NCBI GenBank assembly: GCA_019119415.1
Contig: DWXB01000011.1
Location: forward strand, 1-64,000
Direction: 5' to 3'
DNA length: 64,000 bases
DNA from: Candidatus Ligilactobacillus avistercoris
GTDB lineage: Bacteria; Bacillota; Bacilli; Lactobacillales; Lactobacillaceae
This document shows positions 1-8,439 of this stretch, in pieces. Both the position numbers and the translations under genes were made by a program. The notes beneath the pieces were generated by a model. It was not told where the DNA came from, searched no databases, and saw nothing but the letters and a program-made list of their open reading frames with translations. How positions within the stretch are numbered: position 1 is the first letter of the stretch; each line of letters begins with the position of its first letter.

Positions 1-75
1 ATCATTGGTACTTTGCGTAGTTGAAAGATATTCATGAACAATCTGCGCCTTTAATTCGGGATTATATTTAACCAT
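1..75 (-). CDS. IS3-family transposase OrfA, N-terminal fragment (cut by window edge)
   Basis: Twenty-five codons are visible, reading MVKYNPELKAQIVHEYLSTT and onward out of the window. This start resembles the N-terminal helix-turn-helix of OrfA proteins of the IS3 family (IS150 group), which bind the element ends. The gene is preceded by a short-spaced element end, as expected for OrfA. Family assignment rests on a short fragment, so it is an inference. Confidence 0.5.
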   Translation of the reverse strand, partial: MVKYNPELKAQIVHEYLSTTQSTND

Positions 76-130
76 ACAAAAAGTGCCTCACAATCATTAG
101 TTCTTTGTCTAACAATTGTAGGGCACTTCA
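76..130 (-). mobile_element. Terminal region of an IS3-like element with inverted-repeat hairpin
   Basis: Just upstream of the OrfA start, 81-100 and 109-128 form an inverted repeat with 20-base arms (aagtgcctcacaatcattag against ctaacaattgtagggcactt, four mismatches). Read on the minus strand the element would begin TGAAGTGCC at about 130, which fits the TG...CA ends of IS3 elements. The hairpin also lies 40 bases downstream of the decarboxylase stop, so it may end that transcript. The other end of the element is outside the window. Confidence 0.45.
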
Positions 131-168
131 AAAAGTTACCGCCCGATTCTTTTTAACTACTAACAGTA

Positions 169-1851
169 TTAGTCTTCCTCACCGTAGAAGTGTGACTTAT
201 CAATTAAGCTCATTGACTTCCCGATCTTCTTAACTAATTCTGGAGCATCCAGTGGCTTGGTCTTAACAATGACGAAGTGGGCCTTACTCCGGTCATCCGC
301 AATTTCCTTCATGATGGCGTTCAGTTCGTCCTTTGTCGTTGCCACGTTGACGTCCATTACGTCCGGCGTAATTCCAAGGGCAGCTGGAATCTTCGTGTAG
401 TCCCATGCAGCAATGTCGTTGTATTGAGCGTGGGCCCCATGAATAACCCGCTCGATGGTGTATCCGTCGTTGTCCACCAGAAAGATGATTGGCTTCAGGT
501 GGTGCCGCTGAATCAGACTCAACTCCTGAACCGTCATCTGAGCAGAACCATCACCGATTGACAGGATATGCCGCCCTTCCGGATCAGCAATCTGACTCCC
601 CAGAATAGCTGGCAGCGTGTAGCCGATTGAACCCCACAGTGGTTGGGCCTGGAAGTCCGTGCCTTCACGCAGGTTCATGAATGACAATCCGTACTGGGAA
701 GTTCCCGTTTCGGTGTAGATCGTGTCGTTTGGCTGCATGAAGTTCTTGAAGGCGTACATGTACTGGCCAAGATTCAACTCAGCATCATCGTTGTCTTCGT
801 ACTTAACGTCTGGTTCAACGTTTTGTAAACCAGTACTATCAAAGTCAAACGGTGTTGCCTTCTTCGCAACATCAGCAATCAGGTTGTTAATGTTTACTCC
901 CCGACTCTTCGTCCCAAAGAAGTCCGTGTTGTCTGAGTTCAAAACCACGGTGTGATCCTGCGTGAAGCACTGGGTAAAGCTTCCGGTGTTAACGTCAATC
1001 AGCTTGCTCCCAAAGATGACAACGAGGTCACTTTCATTAACGTAGTTTAAGACCCGCTTGTCACCGAACTGTGGGTAGTACGTTCCAATAAAGTATGGGT
1101 TCTCTTCGTTGATTGATGACTTCCCTAACAATACGGTTGCGACCGGCAGGTGCAGCTGATTAATCATCTTTTCAAAGGCTTCCCGGGCCCGGAACGTCAT
1201 GATTTCGTTTCCGGCAAGGATTACCGGCTTCTTGGCCTTCTTTAATTCGTCAGCAAGCCGTTGAGCAACCCGCTCCGTGTGGTCGGTGTTCTCGACCGTC
1301 AAGTTCAATGGTTCTGCCGGAGCATCAATCTTACTGTGGGCAACGTCCAGTGGCAGTGAAATGTAAACCGGCCGGCTCTTAATAATTGCCGTCGTTAAAA
1401 CGCGATCGATTTCCCGCCCGGCGTTTTCAAAGCCTAGCAGTGCCTGTGCTTCCGTGAACTGCTTGTATGCCCGGTACGAACGCTTAAAGTTTCCCGTTGC
1501 GTCCGTGTGGTGCATCAGCATCTTGTTTTCCTGAACCTTCGTTGTTGGGGCCCCGGTAATGGCAATCACTGGAATATGTTCAGCATAACTCCCAGCAACC
1601 CCGTTTAAGGCGCTTAATTCACCCACATCAAACGTGGTGATTAACGCCCCAACCCCCTTCTTCCGGGCGTAGCCGTCAGCAGCGTAGGCCGCGTTTAGTT
1701 CGTTACAATCACCAACCCAGTTCACCTGGTCGCTCTTTTCAACGTCATCCAGGAAGGACAGGTTGTAGTCTCCTGGTACCCCAAAGATATCATCAACGCC
1801 AATTTCGTGTAGCCGTTCGATTAAATAATCAATAACCGTAATCTTTGCCAT
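169..1851 (-). CDS. Thiamine-diphosphate-dependent 2-oxoacid decarboxylase (pyruvate/indolepyruvate decarboxylase type)
   Basis: A 560-residue enzyme of the pyruvate decarboxylase family, which removes CO2 from a 2-oxo acid to give an aldehyde. The catalytic Glu lies in GDCNELNAAYAADGYARK near residue 50, the paired His in LMHHTDATGNF near 113, and the ThDP/Mg motif runs from GDGSAQMTVQELS to NDGYTIE near residues 433-467. Length is full. It follows an AEC permease by 37 bases and malic enzyme beyond that, so pyruvate made from malate is a plausible substrate. Indolepyruvate or branched-chain oxo acids cannot be excluded from sequence alone. Confidence 0.88.
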   Translation of the reverse strand: MAKITVIDYLIERLHEIGVDDIFGVPGDYNLSFLDDVEKSDQVNWVGDCNELNAAYAADGYARKKGVGALITTFDVGELSALNGVAGSYAEHIPVIAITGAPTTKVQENKMLMHHTDATGNFKRSYRAYKQFTEAQALLGFENAGREIDRVLTTAIIKSRPVYISLPLDVAHSKIDAPAEPLNLTVENTDHTERVAQRLADELKKAKKPVILAGNEIMTFRAREAFEKMINQLHLPVATVLLGKSSINEENPYFIGTYYPQFGDKRVLNYVNESDLVVIFGSKLIDVNTGSFTQCFTQDHTVVLNSDNTDFFGTKSRGVNINNLIADVAKKATPFDFDSTGLQNVEPDVKYEDNDDAELNLGQYMYAFKNFMQPNDTIYTETGTSQYGLSFMNLREGTDFQAQPLWGSIGYTLPAILGSQIADPEGRHILSIGDGSAQMTVQELSLIQRHHLKPIIFLVDNDGYTIERVIHGAHAQYNDIAAWDYTKIPAALGITPDVMDVNVATTKDELNAIMKEIADDRSKAHFVIVKTKPLDAPELVKKIGKSMSLIDKSHFYGEED

Positions 1852-1888
1852 TTAAAATCCACCCTTTCGTTTAATTTTAATTAATAAA

Positions 1889-2860
1889 TTAGAGGTAACT
1901 CATCATCAGCATAATAACCGGCACAACAATCACAAACAGCACGGAGGTTGCCACAACCAGGTCCGTTGCAAACTCAACGTCCCCGTGATACTGGTCAGCT
2001 AAGATTGGCAGGACGGCAAGTGATGGCGTTGCAGCCTGGATAATTAACGTCTTGTGGAAGATTGGCGTTAACGTAATGCCGGCGTGCAGCCCAACCGTGA
2101 TAATCGCAAACATGATTAATGGCGACACGATAAACCGCCCAATCAGTGACAGGTTTAAGCTCTTCGTAAAGCGAATGTTGCTGATTCCGAAGTCCCGCAG
2201 CATAATCCCGATGTACATCAGTGACAACGGGGTAACTAACCCACCAATATCAGTTAATGTCCGCGTGATAAACGGCGGCAGTTGCGTTGCGGCGTTTGGC
2301 ATCCACAGTAAGAACGGAAGGGCAATGATGAAGCCCCAGATTGGTGCTGGTAAGAAATGCTTCCAGTCAATGTGGGCCTTCCCCTGATCCGTCGTTGGAT
2401 CGTCAGCCGCAATGACCCAGACACCAAGCGTCCAAATAATAATCGTATTAACAATGTAGTAAACCAGCAGGTATGGGATTGAAACGTTCCCGAACAGGGC
2501 AACGTTTAATGGCAACCCAATGAAAACGGTGTTGGCACCGTTAATTCCGGTCATCATCAATCCCCGCCGCCCCCGCGGAATCTTGAAGACCCGCACAGCG
2601 ATCCAACTAATTACGTAACCAATCAGAATTGCAAGGATCGTGTAAACCAATCCCTTGGAAAGGCTCCGTAACTGGTTAAGGTGAAACCGTTGCAGCATTG
2701 ACATGAAGATGGCACATGGTAATGCGATTTTCATGATCACTTGAGACAGTCCCTTAGAGAACTTGTCACCGAACCACCCCTTGGCCCGACAGAAGTACCC
2801 CACTGCCATCATGATTACAATTGATAAGACACTCTGAATTGATGTCCAAAAAACGCCCAT
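1889..2860 (-). CDS. AEC-family transporter (probable malate permease)
   Basis: A 323-residue polytopic membrane protein of the auxin efflux carrier family, beginning MGVFWTSIQSVLSIVIMMAV with about ten hydrophobic segments and the usual break in the middle. In lactic acid bacteria AEC proteins next to malic or malolactic enzymes move malate or citrate. Here malic enzyme ends 58 bases upstream and the 2-oxoacid decarboxylase follows, so malate uptake is the natural reading. The start has a good site (GGGAGTGACCTTAA before ATG). The substrate is inferred from neighbours only. Confidence 0.82.
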   Translation of the reverse strand: MGVFWTSIQSVLSIVIMMAVGYFCRAKGWFGDKFSKGLSQVIMKIALPCAIFMSMLQRFHLNQLRSLSKGLVYTILAILIGYVISWIAVRVFKIPRGRRGLMMTGINGANTVFIGLPLNVALFGNVSIPYLLVYYIVNTIIIWTLGVWVIAADDPTTDQGKAHIDWKHFLPAPIWGFIIALPFLLWMPNAATQLPPFITRTLTDIGGLVTPLSLMYIGIMLRDFGISNIRFTKSLNLSLIGRFIVSPLIMFAIITVGLHAGITLTPIFHKTLIIQAATPSLAVLPILADQYHGDVEFATDLVVATSVLFVIVVPVIMLMMSYL

Positions 2861-2918
2861 TTAAGGTCACTCCCTTAGTTGAATTTTTCTCTCTTAGCCT
2901 GGGCAAAACTAACGTATC

Positions 2919-4064
2919 TTAGTGTGCAAACTGAATAACAGCCTGCGTTACGGTGTCAACCACTTTACTGTTGAAGACACCCGGAATAATCTCTTCCGCC
3001 TGTGGCTGAGCAACCAACGCACTCAACCCCCGTGCAACGGCAACCTCAAGTTCTGGGGTTACCTTCTTAATCCCGGAACGGAGTAACCCCCGGAATAATC
3101 CCGGAAAGACCAGCACGTTATTTACCTGGTTCGGGTATTGACTTGAACCAGTTGCCATTACGGCCACCCCTGCATCGTGAGCAACCTGCGGGTCGATTTC
3201 TGGCCGTGGGTTTGCCAGTGCAAAGACGATTGGCTGATCAGCCATCTTCTTAATCTGGTCAGCCGTTAAAATATCACCAACGGATAGCCCAATAAAGACG
3301 TCCTGGTTTTCAATGGCATCATCAAGGGACGTGAAGCGTTCACTTACCGCACTCCGCTTAGCCAAAGCCCGCTGGTATGAATTGAACCGGTCATCATCTG
3401 CCGTAATCGGTCCGTCAGCATCAACTAACGTGATGTTCATGATGCCAGCATCCGTCAATAATTTAGCGGTTGCGTAGCCCGAAGCGCCAACCCCGTTTAC
3501 GAGAATCCGCAAATCTTTCAGGTTCTTGCCGACAACCTTAGCAGCGTTCATTAGTGCGGCCAGGACAACAATTGCCGTTCCTTCCTGGTCATCGTGGTAA
3601 ACCGGAATATCAACCGCATCTGCAAGCTTTTCTTCCAGCTCGAAACACCGCGGCGCTGCAATGTCTTCCAGGTGGAACCCGGCAAACGACGTTGAAATGT
3701 TCTTCAGTGTCGTTACCAGTTCATCAACCGGGACCTGGTCAAGTGCCAGCGGAACCGCGTCAACTCCGGCAAGGTCCTTGTATAACAAGGCCTTCCCTTC
3801 AATAATCGGCAATCCACCAGCCTGACCAGTGTTTCCCAAGCCAAGAACCGCCGTTCCATCCGTTACGATGGCAACCAGCTTTCCGCTCATCGTGTATTTC
3901 GCCTTTGCTTCCGGATGGGCCTGAATCAACTTTGCAATTTCAGCAACTCCCGGCGTGTAAGCTTTTCCAAGATCAGTCTTACTAGTGACGTCAAACCGAG
4001 GTTCCATACTTAAAACCCCGGGTTCAGCACCCCCATGCATTTTCAAAATTTCATCCTCTGCCAT
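2919..4064 (-). CDS. Malic enzyme (oxaloacetate-decarboxylating malate dehydrogenase)
   Basis: A 381-residue enzyme of the short bacterial malic enzyme class, converting malate to pyruvate and CO2 with reduction of NAD(P). Landmarks are YTPGVAEIAK near residue 37, VTDGTAVLGLGN near 68, the metal-site region FHLEDIAAPRCFELE with HDDQEGTA near 130-160, and the Rossmann motif VNGVGASGYA near 190. The phosphotransacetylase-like tail of the long form is absent, which is normal for this class. It heads the operon with the permease and decarboxylase. The ribosome binding site is AAAGGAGATG. Cofactor choice cannot be read with certainty. Confidence 0.9.
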   Translation of the reverse strand: MAEDEILKMHGGAEPGVLSMEPRFDVTSKTDLGKAYTPGVAEIAKLIQAHPEAKAKYTMSGKLVAIVTDGTAVLGLGNTGQAGGLPIIEGKALLYKDLAGVDAVPLALDQVPVDELVTTLKNISTSFAGFHLEDIAAPRCFELEEKLADAVDIPVYHDDQEGTAIVVLAALMNAAKVVGKNLKDLRILVNGVGASGYATAKLLTDAGIMNITLVDADGPITADDDRFNSYQRALAKRSAVSERFTSLDDAIENQDVFIGLSVGDILTADQIKKMADQPIVFALANPRPEIDPQVAHDAGVAVMATGSSQYPNQVNNVLVFPGLFRGLLRSGIKKVTPELEVAVARGLSALVAQPQAEEIIPGVFNSKVVDTVTQAVIQFAH

Positions 4065-4349
4065 GTGGAATGCATCTCCTTTCGATTTTTGTTATAGCGC
4101 AAATCACAGCGCTTGTGAAATAAAAAGGGCTTTCGTCCCATGCCGCAAACGCTGAATTGTCGGTGTTTGTATGCGAATACACAATGAGAGTTTTCACAAT
4201 CTTTACATCGGATGACAACTGTAAACGCCGTATTAGCGGCGATTGAAAGCGATTAACCTCGCCTCATAATTCTTATTTTGTAAAATTCATCGTACGTTTT
4301 GTGAAATTAAAAATTATTCCAAATTATTTTTCTCCCAGTTCAAATAAAG
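4065..4349. promoter_or_regulatory. Leader and control region of the malic enzyme operon
   Basis: This stretch holds no gene. Seen in it are a cre-like box TGAAAGCGATTAAC at 4244-4257, a small hairpin cgccg/cggcg at 4226-4242, and a dyad with half-sites TGTAT and ATACA around 4166-4179. The cre-like box would fit carbon catabolite control of malate use. I could not place a convincing -10/-35 pair. The roles of these sites are inference. Confidence 0.35.
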
Positions 4350-4432
4350 CAAAAAACGAGTGCCGCAACCCGTACGTCGACCAAATCACAAAGTGGTGAT
4401 TCGCTGGTCTGTGCACGTTTGCAACACTCGTT
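4350..4432 (-). terminator. Rho-independent terminator of dsdA
   Basis: On the minus strand, 60 bases after the dsdA stop, a long imperfect stem (arms 4394-4432 and 4355-4388, sharing AACGAGTG and GTGATT blocks) is followed by a T run. It separates dsdA from the malic enzyme operon. Confidence 0.7.
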
Positions 4433-4492
4433 AATTAAATTATCCGCAATGACCAAAAACGAGGCGCGCCCTACCGTCCCCGCAAATGGTAA

Positions 4493-5830
4493 TTAGTAAT
4501 CAATATATGTGTTTAGGTTTTGTTCGTTAATCTCTGCGGGTACCATACAACCACCCGTTGCCCACCCGATATGGTGAATGTTGTCAACCTTATCGGCTAA
4601 TCCGTGCGCCGCCAGGTACCGCTGCCCCTGCGGCGATTCAAAGAGCTTGGCCGGACCCTCAAACGTTGCGCACGAAGAAGGTTCGATGGTCATTCCCTCG
4701 CTATCATGAAGATCACGCAGGTAATCAAAGAGCGTGCCGTCTGCCACGGTAAAGATCCCGCTCAGAAGCGGTTTTAAAATGTCCGGCGTTAAGGCAGACG
4801 GACTTGGACATGCTAAGCCGTCCGCTTCTGTCTTTCCATCAAGGCCGATGTCCATCACGGAAACATCATTATTTTTCCCGGTCAACATCCCAAGAATAAT
4901 GCTTGGACACGGGGCCGGTTCTACAAAGAAGACGTGCGCCGCCGCCCCAAAGACAGCCTTACACCCAAACGCTACCCCGCCGGCAGAACCGCCAACCCCC
5001 GCTGGGCTGTATACAAATAACGGGTGGTCCTCATCAACCAGAACATGTTGCGCCGCTAATTGATCCCTTAAGCGGAGCGCTGCGGTCGCGTATCCTAAGA
5101 ACAGCGTCTGTGAACGGACATCATCCACGAAGTAACTGTACGGATCGGCAGCTGACTCCTTCCGCCCCGTCTTGATTGCCGTATTGAAGTCAGTATCGTA
5201 TTCACGCACGGTTGCTCCCCGTTGCCGGAGAAGGGTTTGCTTCCACTCCTTCGCATCGCTACTCATGTGAACAATTGCCTGGAACCCAAGGGCGGCCGCA
5301 GTGATTCCGATTGAAAGACCGAGGTTTCCCGTTGAGCCAACCTGCACCTTGTACTGCCCGAAGAACCGTTTAGCTTCCGGGGTTGCCAGTTTCGTGTAAT
5401 CATCGTCCTTAGAGGCTAATAAACCATGCTCTAAGGCCAGTTCTTCCGCATGCTTAAGCACCTCGTACATTCCCCCGCGAGCCTTAATGGAGCCACACAC
5501 CGGAAGGTCGGAGTCCATCTTCAAGAAGAGGTCTCCGTGTAACTCGTGCTGGCTAGCAAGCCGCGCGCGCATTTGCGGAATCGGCTCTAGTGCTGATTCA
5601 ATAATCCCGTTAGTTGGCTTGGTTTCCGGGAAAAGTGCCGCAATCAGTGGAGCGTACCGCCGTAAATCGGCATCGGCCGCTTTAATATCGGCTAATCCCA
5701 ACCGCTCGTTCTCCCAGATTTCCCGTTCCGTTGCCTTCATAAACGGATTCAGCCAAAATCCAGGTTGCCCCTTAAAGATTCCGGCTAACTCCGGCTGTGC
5801 GTCAATGTAAGGTTGTAAGTCAATTGCCAT
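4493..5830 (-). CDS. dsdA: D-serine ammonia-lyase (dehydratase)
   Basis: A 445-residue PLP enzyme that converts D-serine to pyruvate and ammonia. The PLP lysine lies in CGSIKARGGMYEV near residue 112, the phosphate-binding glycine loop in SPAGVGGSAGG near 275, and the C-terminal half matches the DsdA family (EPAPCPSIILGM, IGWATGGCMVP). The start is set at the ATG at 5830, preceded by GTGGAGGATGCATC; an in-frame ATG seven codons upstream has no ribosome site. It is a single-gene unit bounded by terminators, with no DsdC or DsdX neighbour. Pyruvate is the shared product with the adjacent malate operon. Confidence 0.93.
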   Translation of the reverse strand: MAIDLQPYIDAQPELAGIFKGQPGFWLNPFMKATEREIWENERLGLADIKAADADLRRYAPLIAALFPETKPTNGIIESALEPIPQMRARLASQHELHGDLFLKMDSDLPVCGSIKARGGMYEVLKHAEELALEHGLLASKDDDYTKLATPEAKRFFGQYKVQVGSTGNLGLSIGITAAALGFQAIVHMSSDAKEWKQTLLRQRGATVREYDTDFNTAIKTGRKESAADPYSYFVDDVRSQTLFLGYATAALRLRDQLAAQHVLVDEDHPLFVYSPAGVGGSAGGVAFGCKAVFGAAAHVFFVEPAPCPSIILGMLTGKNNDVSVMDIGLDGKTEADGLACPSPSALTPDILKPLLSGIFTVADGTLFDYLRDLHDSEGMTIEPSSCATFEGPAKLFESPQGQRYLAAHGLADKVDNIHHIGWATGGCMVPAEINEQNLNTYIDY

Positions 5831-5911
5831 GATGCATCCTCCACTATCCATTCACTATCGTTATCACCCGTATTTTACCATGCTTTGCGGGCAAAAAAAT
5901 ACGTGAAAACA

Positions 5912-5944
5912 GTAAAAAGGCTGCGATTTATCCCACAGCCTTCC
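5912..5944 (-). terminator. Terminator of the alpha/beta hydrolase gene
   Basis: The minus strand reads AAGGCTGTGGG-loop-CGCAGCCTT followed by TTT, 40 bases past the hydrolase stop. The stem is seven to nine pairs with one mismatch. Confidence 0.65.
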
Positions 5945-5955
5945 ATGGAAACGAA

Positions 5956-5995
5956 CATTTTTATCAATGCACATACATTTTTATCAATGCACATA
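5956..5995. repeat. Perfect 20-bp tandem duplication at the end of the hydrolase gene
   Basis: The unit catttttatcaatgcacata occurs twice head to tail, at 5956-5975 and 5976-5995. The downstream copy contains the hydrolase stop codon and its last residues; the other copy lies in the 3' untranslated part. The exact identity points to a recent slip or duplication. Confidence 0.9.
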
Positions 5996-6940
5996 TTTGT
6001 TCAAAAATTGTTGGACGTGCTGCTCGTATTCCTTAGGGTGGGTGCGATACGAATGGGCATGGGTGGCGTTAGGACAAATCCACAATTCTTTGGGTCCCCA
6101 GTCCGCCCGGTAATTTTGGTACACCATCCCCGTTGGAACAAACGTGTCCTTCGCCCCATGAATAAAGAGCATCGGCCTGTGGTTGTGATGGAGCATCCGC
6201 ACCGAACTAGCTTCACCCATGAAATAACCGATTCTTAGTTTAGTCATCAGGCTCAAAACTGGAATTAACGGCCACCGGGGAACGGCAGGCAGGTGGTACA
6301 TGTCCTTGGCCTCATGCGTAATTTCAGCCTTAACGCTGGTATAACCGCAGTCCTCAATCATCGCAACGCACTGCTTGGGGAGGTGAATCCCACTCGTCAT
6401 CATCGTGGTGGCGCCACCCATACTGACCCCAAACATTACAATTTTAACGTGGGGGCCAAGGCGATGAACCAACCGTTCCATCCACTTCCGTTCATCATAG
6501 CGTTCCGGCCAGCCAAACCCGACATACTTTCCCTGACTATCCCCCATTCCCCGAGCATCAGGGATTAAAACGTTATATCCCATTTGATGAAACATGGCCG
6601 CATATGCCCCCATATCGTTCTTATTTTGCATGTAACCGTGACAAATTAGCACTGCCTTATCAGAATGAGCAGCAGGGATATAGTTCGCATCTAACCGGTA
6701 ATGTCCCGTAGCCGACTCCATCGTCCAGTGTTGCTTAGGAACGTCATGGTACCAAAGGCGTTGTTGGTACAACGCCGTCCCGGGTTTAAGGGGAAGGGGC
6801 TTTTCAAGGAAATCCTTCTTTGCTGGGACAAACGCCACGTGAAAAAAATACAGGTCCGCGATGATAATTGCAATCACTACGGCACCAACCAGACAACTTC
6901 CCCACCGAATGATCCGGCAAATCGTTTGTTTGCTAACCAA
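5984..6940 (-). CDS. Membrane-anchored alpha/beta hydrolase
   Basis: A 318-residue serine hydrolase with one N-terminal membrane segment (about residues 12-34), leaving the catalytic domain outside the membrane. The nucleophile elbow is FGVSMGGA near residue 171, the oxyanion region CHGYMQNKNDMG near 101, the acid HGAKDTFVP near 265 and the catalytic His in NATHAHSY near 293. It resembles the BAAT/YqkD-like esterase or peptidase group. The start is TTG, with GAGAGG nine bases upstream. Substrate is unknown. It is monocistronic and divergent from amtB. Confidence 0.82.
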   Translation of the reverse strand: MVSKQTICRIIRWGSCLVGAVVIAIIIADLYFFHVAFVPAKKDFLEKPLPLKPGTALYQQRLWYHDVPKQHWTMESATGHYRLDANYIPAAHSDKAVLICHGYMQNKNDMGAYAAMFHQMGYNVLIPDARGMGDSQGKYVGFGWPERYDERKWMERLVHRLGPHVKIVMFGVSMGGATTMMTSGIHLPKQCVAMIEDCGYTSVKAEITHEAKDMYHLPAVPRWPLIPVLSLMTKLRIGYFMGEASSVRMLHHNHRPMLFIHGAKDTFVPTGMVYQNYRADWGPKELWICPNATHAHSYRTHPKEYEQHVQQFLNKYVH

Positions 6941-7026
6941 TTTTATTTTCCTCTCTTACTATAACAATTAACAATCAGCATACCACGTAACGAAAATATT
7001 CGCAATTCGAGGGTTATCCGTTTCAT

Positions 7027-7051
7027 TCTATGTTAGAATATCTAACATAGA
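7027..7051. promoter_or_regulatory. GlnR/TnrA-type operator of amtB
   Basis: Two perfect 11-base arms, tctatgttaga and tctaacataga, flank a 3-base centre. The core TGTTAGAATATCTAACA (7031-7047) fits the GlnR/TnrA consensus TGTNA-N7-TNACA at every fixed base. It lies 20-40 bases before the amtB start, where a repressor would block transcription when glutamine is plentiful. Confidence 0.85.
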
Positions 7052-7069
7052 AATCTAAGGGGGATTTTA

Positions 7070-8371
7070 ATGATTAATATTGCAAACACGGCGTTTGTTC
7101 TTAGTGCTACCATCCTCGTTTTCTGGATGACTCCGGGACTAGCATTCTTTTACGGTGGACTTGTTAGTCCAAAAAACGTTGTTAATACGATGCTTTCTGT
7201 TTTTATTATCTGTGGCATTGCCGTTCTCTTATTCGTAACGTGCGGGTACGAACTCTGCTTTGGCCCCAACATTGCCGGCATTATCGGAAGCGTCCACCAC
7301 TTACTTCTTCATGGTGTAAACTTCATGCGTTCGGCCGCAACCACCCACATTCCCATGGTAAGCTACCTGCTCTTTCAGTTAATGTTTGCCCTTATTACTC
7401 CCGCCCTCTTCGTCGGCGCGGTCGTGGGACGAATGCGGTTTAATTATTTCCTCCTTTTCCTGTGCGCCTGGACGCTTTTGGTATACTACCCCCTTGTCCA
7501 CATGGTTTGGACCCCGCACGGGTTACTGGCCCGCACTGGGGTTCTCGATTTTGCCGGGGGAACGGTCGTCCACATCAATGCGGGGACTACTTCCCTTGTT
7601 CTCTCCGTTATTCTTGGACGGCGGCTTCCCACTACCCACCAGCACTACAACCTGCCGTGGATTCTCTTAGGAACTTCCATTTTATGGATTGGGTGGTACG
7701 GGTTTAATGCCGGTGCCGCTCTCGGTATCACCCCCGTTGCCCTGCAGGCTGTTCTGACAACAACGGTCGCAACTGCTGGGAGTATCACGACATGGATGGT
7801 GTTAGAAATTGTTACACATGGCCGTCCGACCCTCGTTGGAACCTGCACCGGTACTCTCTGTGGGCTTGTCGGCATTACCCCTGCAGCCGGTTACGTTTCA
7901 ACGACCGGGGCGCTTCTCATTGGAATTCTGTGTACGTGTGCCAGTTTTGCCTTTATTAACTGGGGAAAGAGGTTTTTTCCTATCGATGACCCGCTTGACG
8001 CGTTTGGGTGTCACGGAATTGCCGGAATTTGTGGCTCCATCCTAACCGGTGTTTTCGCCACCCGAACGGTTAACCCACACATTCCTGTCAGTGGCCTCCT
8101 CTACGGTGGCGGCTGGCACCTCCTAGGAGTCCAGGCATTTGGGACGGTGGCAACCATTATTTTTGTTACAATTATGGCGAGTGGCATCGCCCTTCTCCTC
8201 GCACGGTTTATCCCCATGCGCGTTAGTAAACAAGCGGAACAACGTGGGTTGGATCAAAGTGAGCATGGCGAACGGGTGGACTACACCGTTCAGTCCAAGT
8301 ACGACGTTCGCCGGTATCAGGATGAATTTCGGGGACAACTTGGTCAGTTGTATCATCACAAAAAACTTTGA
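7070..8371 (+). CDS. amtB: Ammonium transporter
   Basis: A 433-residue Amt/Rh-family channel with about eleven membrane segments. The conserved pore histidines are seen in GGTVVHINAGTTSLV near residue 168 and FGCHGIAGICGSILTG near 315; the N-terminal signature MTPGLAFFYGGLV is also present. The cytoplasmic tail is about 50 residues. No PII gene (glnK) is beside it, which is common in lactobacilli. The start has AAGGGGGA upstream. Expression is probably repressed by GlnR through the operator just before it, making this a nitrogen-starvation gene. Confidence 0.95.
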   Translation: MINIANTAFVLSATILVFWMTPGLAFFYGGLVSPKNVVNTMLSVFIICGIAVLLFVTCGYELCFGPNIAGIIGSVHHLLLHGVNFMRSAATTHIPMVSYLLFQLMFALITPALFVGAVVGRMRFNYFLLFLCAWTLLVYYPLVHMVWTPHGLLARTGVLDFAGGTVVHINAGTTSLVLSVILGRRLPTTHQHYNLPWILLGTSILWIGWYGFNAGAALGITPVALQAVLTTTVATAGSITTWMVLEIVTHGRPTLVGTCTGTLCGLVGITPAAGYVSTTGALLIGILCTCASFAFINWGKRFFPIDDPLDAFGCHGIAGICGSILTGVFATRTVNPHIPVSGLLYGGGWHLLGVQAFGTVATIIFVTIMASGIALLLARFIPMRVSKQAEQRGLDQSEHGERVDYTVQSKYDVRRYQDEFRGQLGQLYHHKKL

Positions 8372-8439
8372 TTTGCTTTTATGAAATAGGCCATATAGAA
8401 TTAACTTACATTTTGTAAGCTAGATTGGAGGATTTTCTT

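Noticed and set aside
8405..8419. cttac-attttg-taag dyad between amtB and the C26 hydrolase as a terminator or operator
   Set aside because: Five pairs only, no T run, and it does not fit the GlnR pattern.
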